Positions 62,672 to 64,000 of a stretch of 64,000 nt of DNA are shown one piece after another. A program made the translations under genes and the position numbers. The notes under the pieces were generated by a model. It was not told the origin of the DNA, ran no database searches, and saw only the letters and a program-made list of their open reading frames with translations. The stretch is from NCBI GenBank assembly GCA_900660155.1, contig CABFPE010001099.1, positions 19,280 to 83,279 of the forward strand, read 5' to 3'. Source of the stretch: Hofstenia miamia (lineage: Eukaryota; Xenacoelomorpha; Acoela; Hofsteniidae). Numbering within the stretch: the first letter of the stretch is position 1; each line of letters starts with the position of its first letter.

Positions 62672-62872
62672 CTATTTCTATACTCTACATTCAGTGAAAG
62701 ATTTTCAACAGGTTTTTTAGTAAAAAAAAATCAAGGTCCATTAGCAAAGATTACGTGAGGAGCGCCACTAGAACTAGAAGTAACCTATTAACTACTATTT
62801 TCAAATCTCGCTTTGTTAAAATTCAAAATTTAGCTTAAATCTAGTTGTATTAATTTAACATTAATAACTATT

Positions 62873-62926
62873 TATATATATATATATATAAATACTTCAA
62901 TATATATATATATATATATATATATA
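62873..62926. repeat. (TA)n microsatellites at H-block joint, U4
   Basis: Equivalent of 10039-10094. Confidence 0.9.
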
Positions 62927-62951
62927 GCAGTTAAAGTTGAAATTTTGAACG

Positions 62952-63562
62952 TCTATCATCAATATTAAGTTTATGATGATCAATACAATGAAACAAAGAA
63001 AACCGAAAAGAAAGGAATTAATTCCAACATCTGAAAAAACAGCAAAATCTACTGGTTTGTCCCAACAACTAAGCGACCTACATTTATCCCCGAAAATAAT
63101 CACGACACAATCAACTAAAATCAAATCCAATCCACCTTTCTCGTCAAGCAATCAAAGTTTCAGTCCTATATGTAGCATTTACATGCAAGTTGTATCCCTC
63201 ACTACTTGTGGTATGATCCGCTCACACAAAAAAGAAGGTCTAACGTGTTATGGTTCGGGAATATTTCCATGATGTCAATCAAATTAATGTCTCTACCTAC
63301 TCTTGAGGATATTCGATCAACAAGGAAATCCTTAAGTTCAGCTGTTATTTGCTATCACAATCCATCCCACAATTCAAGCTTTGCAAGAGAGATTCCCTTT
63401 TTTAACTTTCAACGTGTGTTTCTTGATGATGGCAAATTTATTGCATTTCAAAATCCAAGAAAAATATGTTCACCTCAACATTTTATGATAGATTGTTGAA
63501 TTAAAGTTTAATCTTATTTCAAAATTCAATATGAATTTAACTATATCTCAAAATTTCAGAAT
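62952..63562 (+). repeat. H block, second copy, U4
   Basis: Equivalent of 10120-10730, but just past the block the sequence reads attatttgttgaaggcaaac as in U2 and U3, not as in U1. The right joint of this copy is therefore of the type B form inside a type A unit. Confidence 0.85.
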
Positions 63563-64000
63563 TATTTGTTGAAGGCAAACAGATTTTTTCAAATTAAATT
63601 CCTGCACATTCTGTCTTACTAGATTGATTGTATATCTGAGTGATATCTGCTGCATTAGATCTGGAATAATTTTCAATCTCGAATTTACTGAATTCAACTG
63701 AAACGAATTTTGAAATATTTATCTAGAGTTGGTGTGAATTTAATAACAGTTAAATATTAGTTTTATTTGAATTTAAGTAACAGATTTCTAGAAAGGTGTG
63801 GAAACTATGGTATGATTACCTGGCCTAATCTAGATAAATGTTTCTTAAAATTCATTGCTAGAATTACTTTATTATCTGAATGATATCTGCTGTAATAGAT
63901 GTGAAATAATTTTGAATCTCAAATTGACTGAATTCAACTGCCACGAATGTTGAAGTATTTTGTTTGAATTTAAGTAACAGATTTCTAGAAAGGTGCGGAA
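63563..64000 (+). repeat. ~250-bp repeat family cluster, U4 (cut by window end)
   Basis: Equivalent of 10731-11168. The first 40 bases follow the type B form, then the U1 form. Confidence 0.65.

Larger units (their letters stand above)
52889..64000 (+). repeat. Tandem segmental-duplication unit U4 (type A, right edge cut)
   Basis: Begins directly after the gap inside the 30-bp minisatellite, at the base equivalent to position 59 of U1, and runs to the window end (equivalent to about 11168 in U1). It is nearly identical to U1 except for local replaced tracts near 55305-55375, 55580-55680, 62361-62400 and 62685-62820. Confidence 0.92.

Overview
This window is AT-rich (roughly three quarters A+T by eye), gene-poor DNA of the kind seen in animal nuclear genomes. 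No convincing intact protein-coding gene was found. The organism hint comes from a relic of a mariner-type transposase (HPSYSPDLAPSDFHL motif), a probable non-LTR retrotransposon fragment and two tRNA-derived structures. Together these suggest an invertebrate metazoan; the species cannot be told from the sequence.

The main content is a tandem segmental duplication with a period of about 20.4 kb. Four units are visible: U1 (1-20537, left end cut by the window), U2 (20538-40912), U3 (40913-52088, cut by an 800-N gap at 52089-52888) and U4 (52889-64000, cut by the window end). Each begins in a 30-bp minisatellite. U1 and U4 are one structural type (A), U2 and U3 another (B). Type B differs from A by an inverted segment of about 0.8 kb joined to a deletion, by exchanged modules and by a missing H-block copy. 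U1 and U2 share almost the same right half (12204-20537 against 32591-40912). U3 has no right half in this assembly, so the gap may stand for about 8-9 kb rather than 800 bases.

Inside each unit is an older layer of repetition: a relic R module in four diverged copies (A-D), a K block in two or three, a very uniform 0.4-0.6 kb H block in one or two, and many copies of a roughly 250-bp repeat with a TCTAGA-bounded core. (TA)n tracts sit at or near several module joints. The left 11 kb of a unit is mostly this shuffled material. The right 9 kb holds two convergent tRNA-like structures, LINE and mariner relics, GC-rich islands and a possible MITE-like segment.

Most open frames are short by-products of AT-rich or period-30 repeats. 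The 137-codon and 97-codon frames, open in every copy, are recorded as doubtful. The most informative features are the structural mosaics between units: the inversion, an ectopic tract copy in U3, exchanged tracts in U4, and the uniformity of the H block in unlike flanks. They point to recent amplification with gene conversion or template switching, although assembly error must be excluded first.
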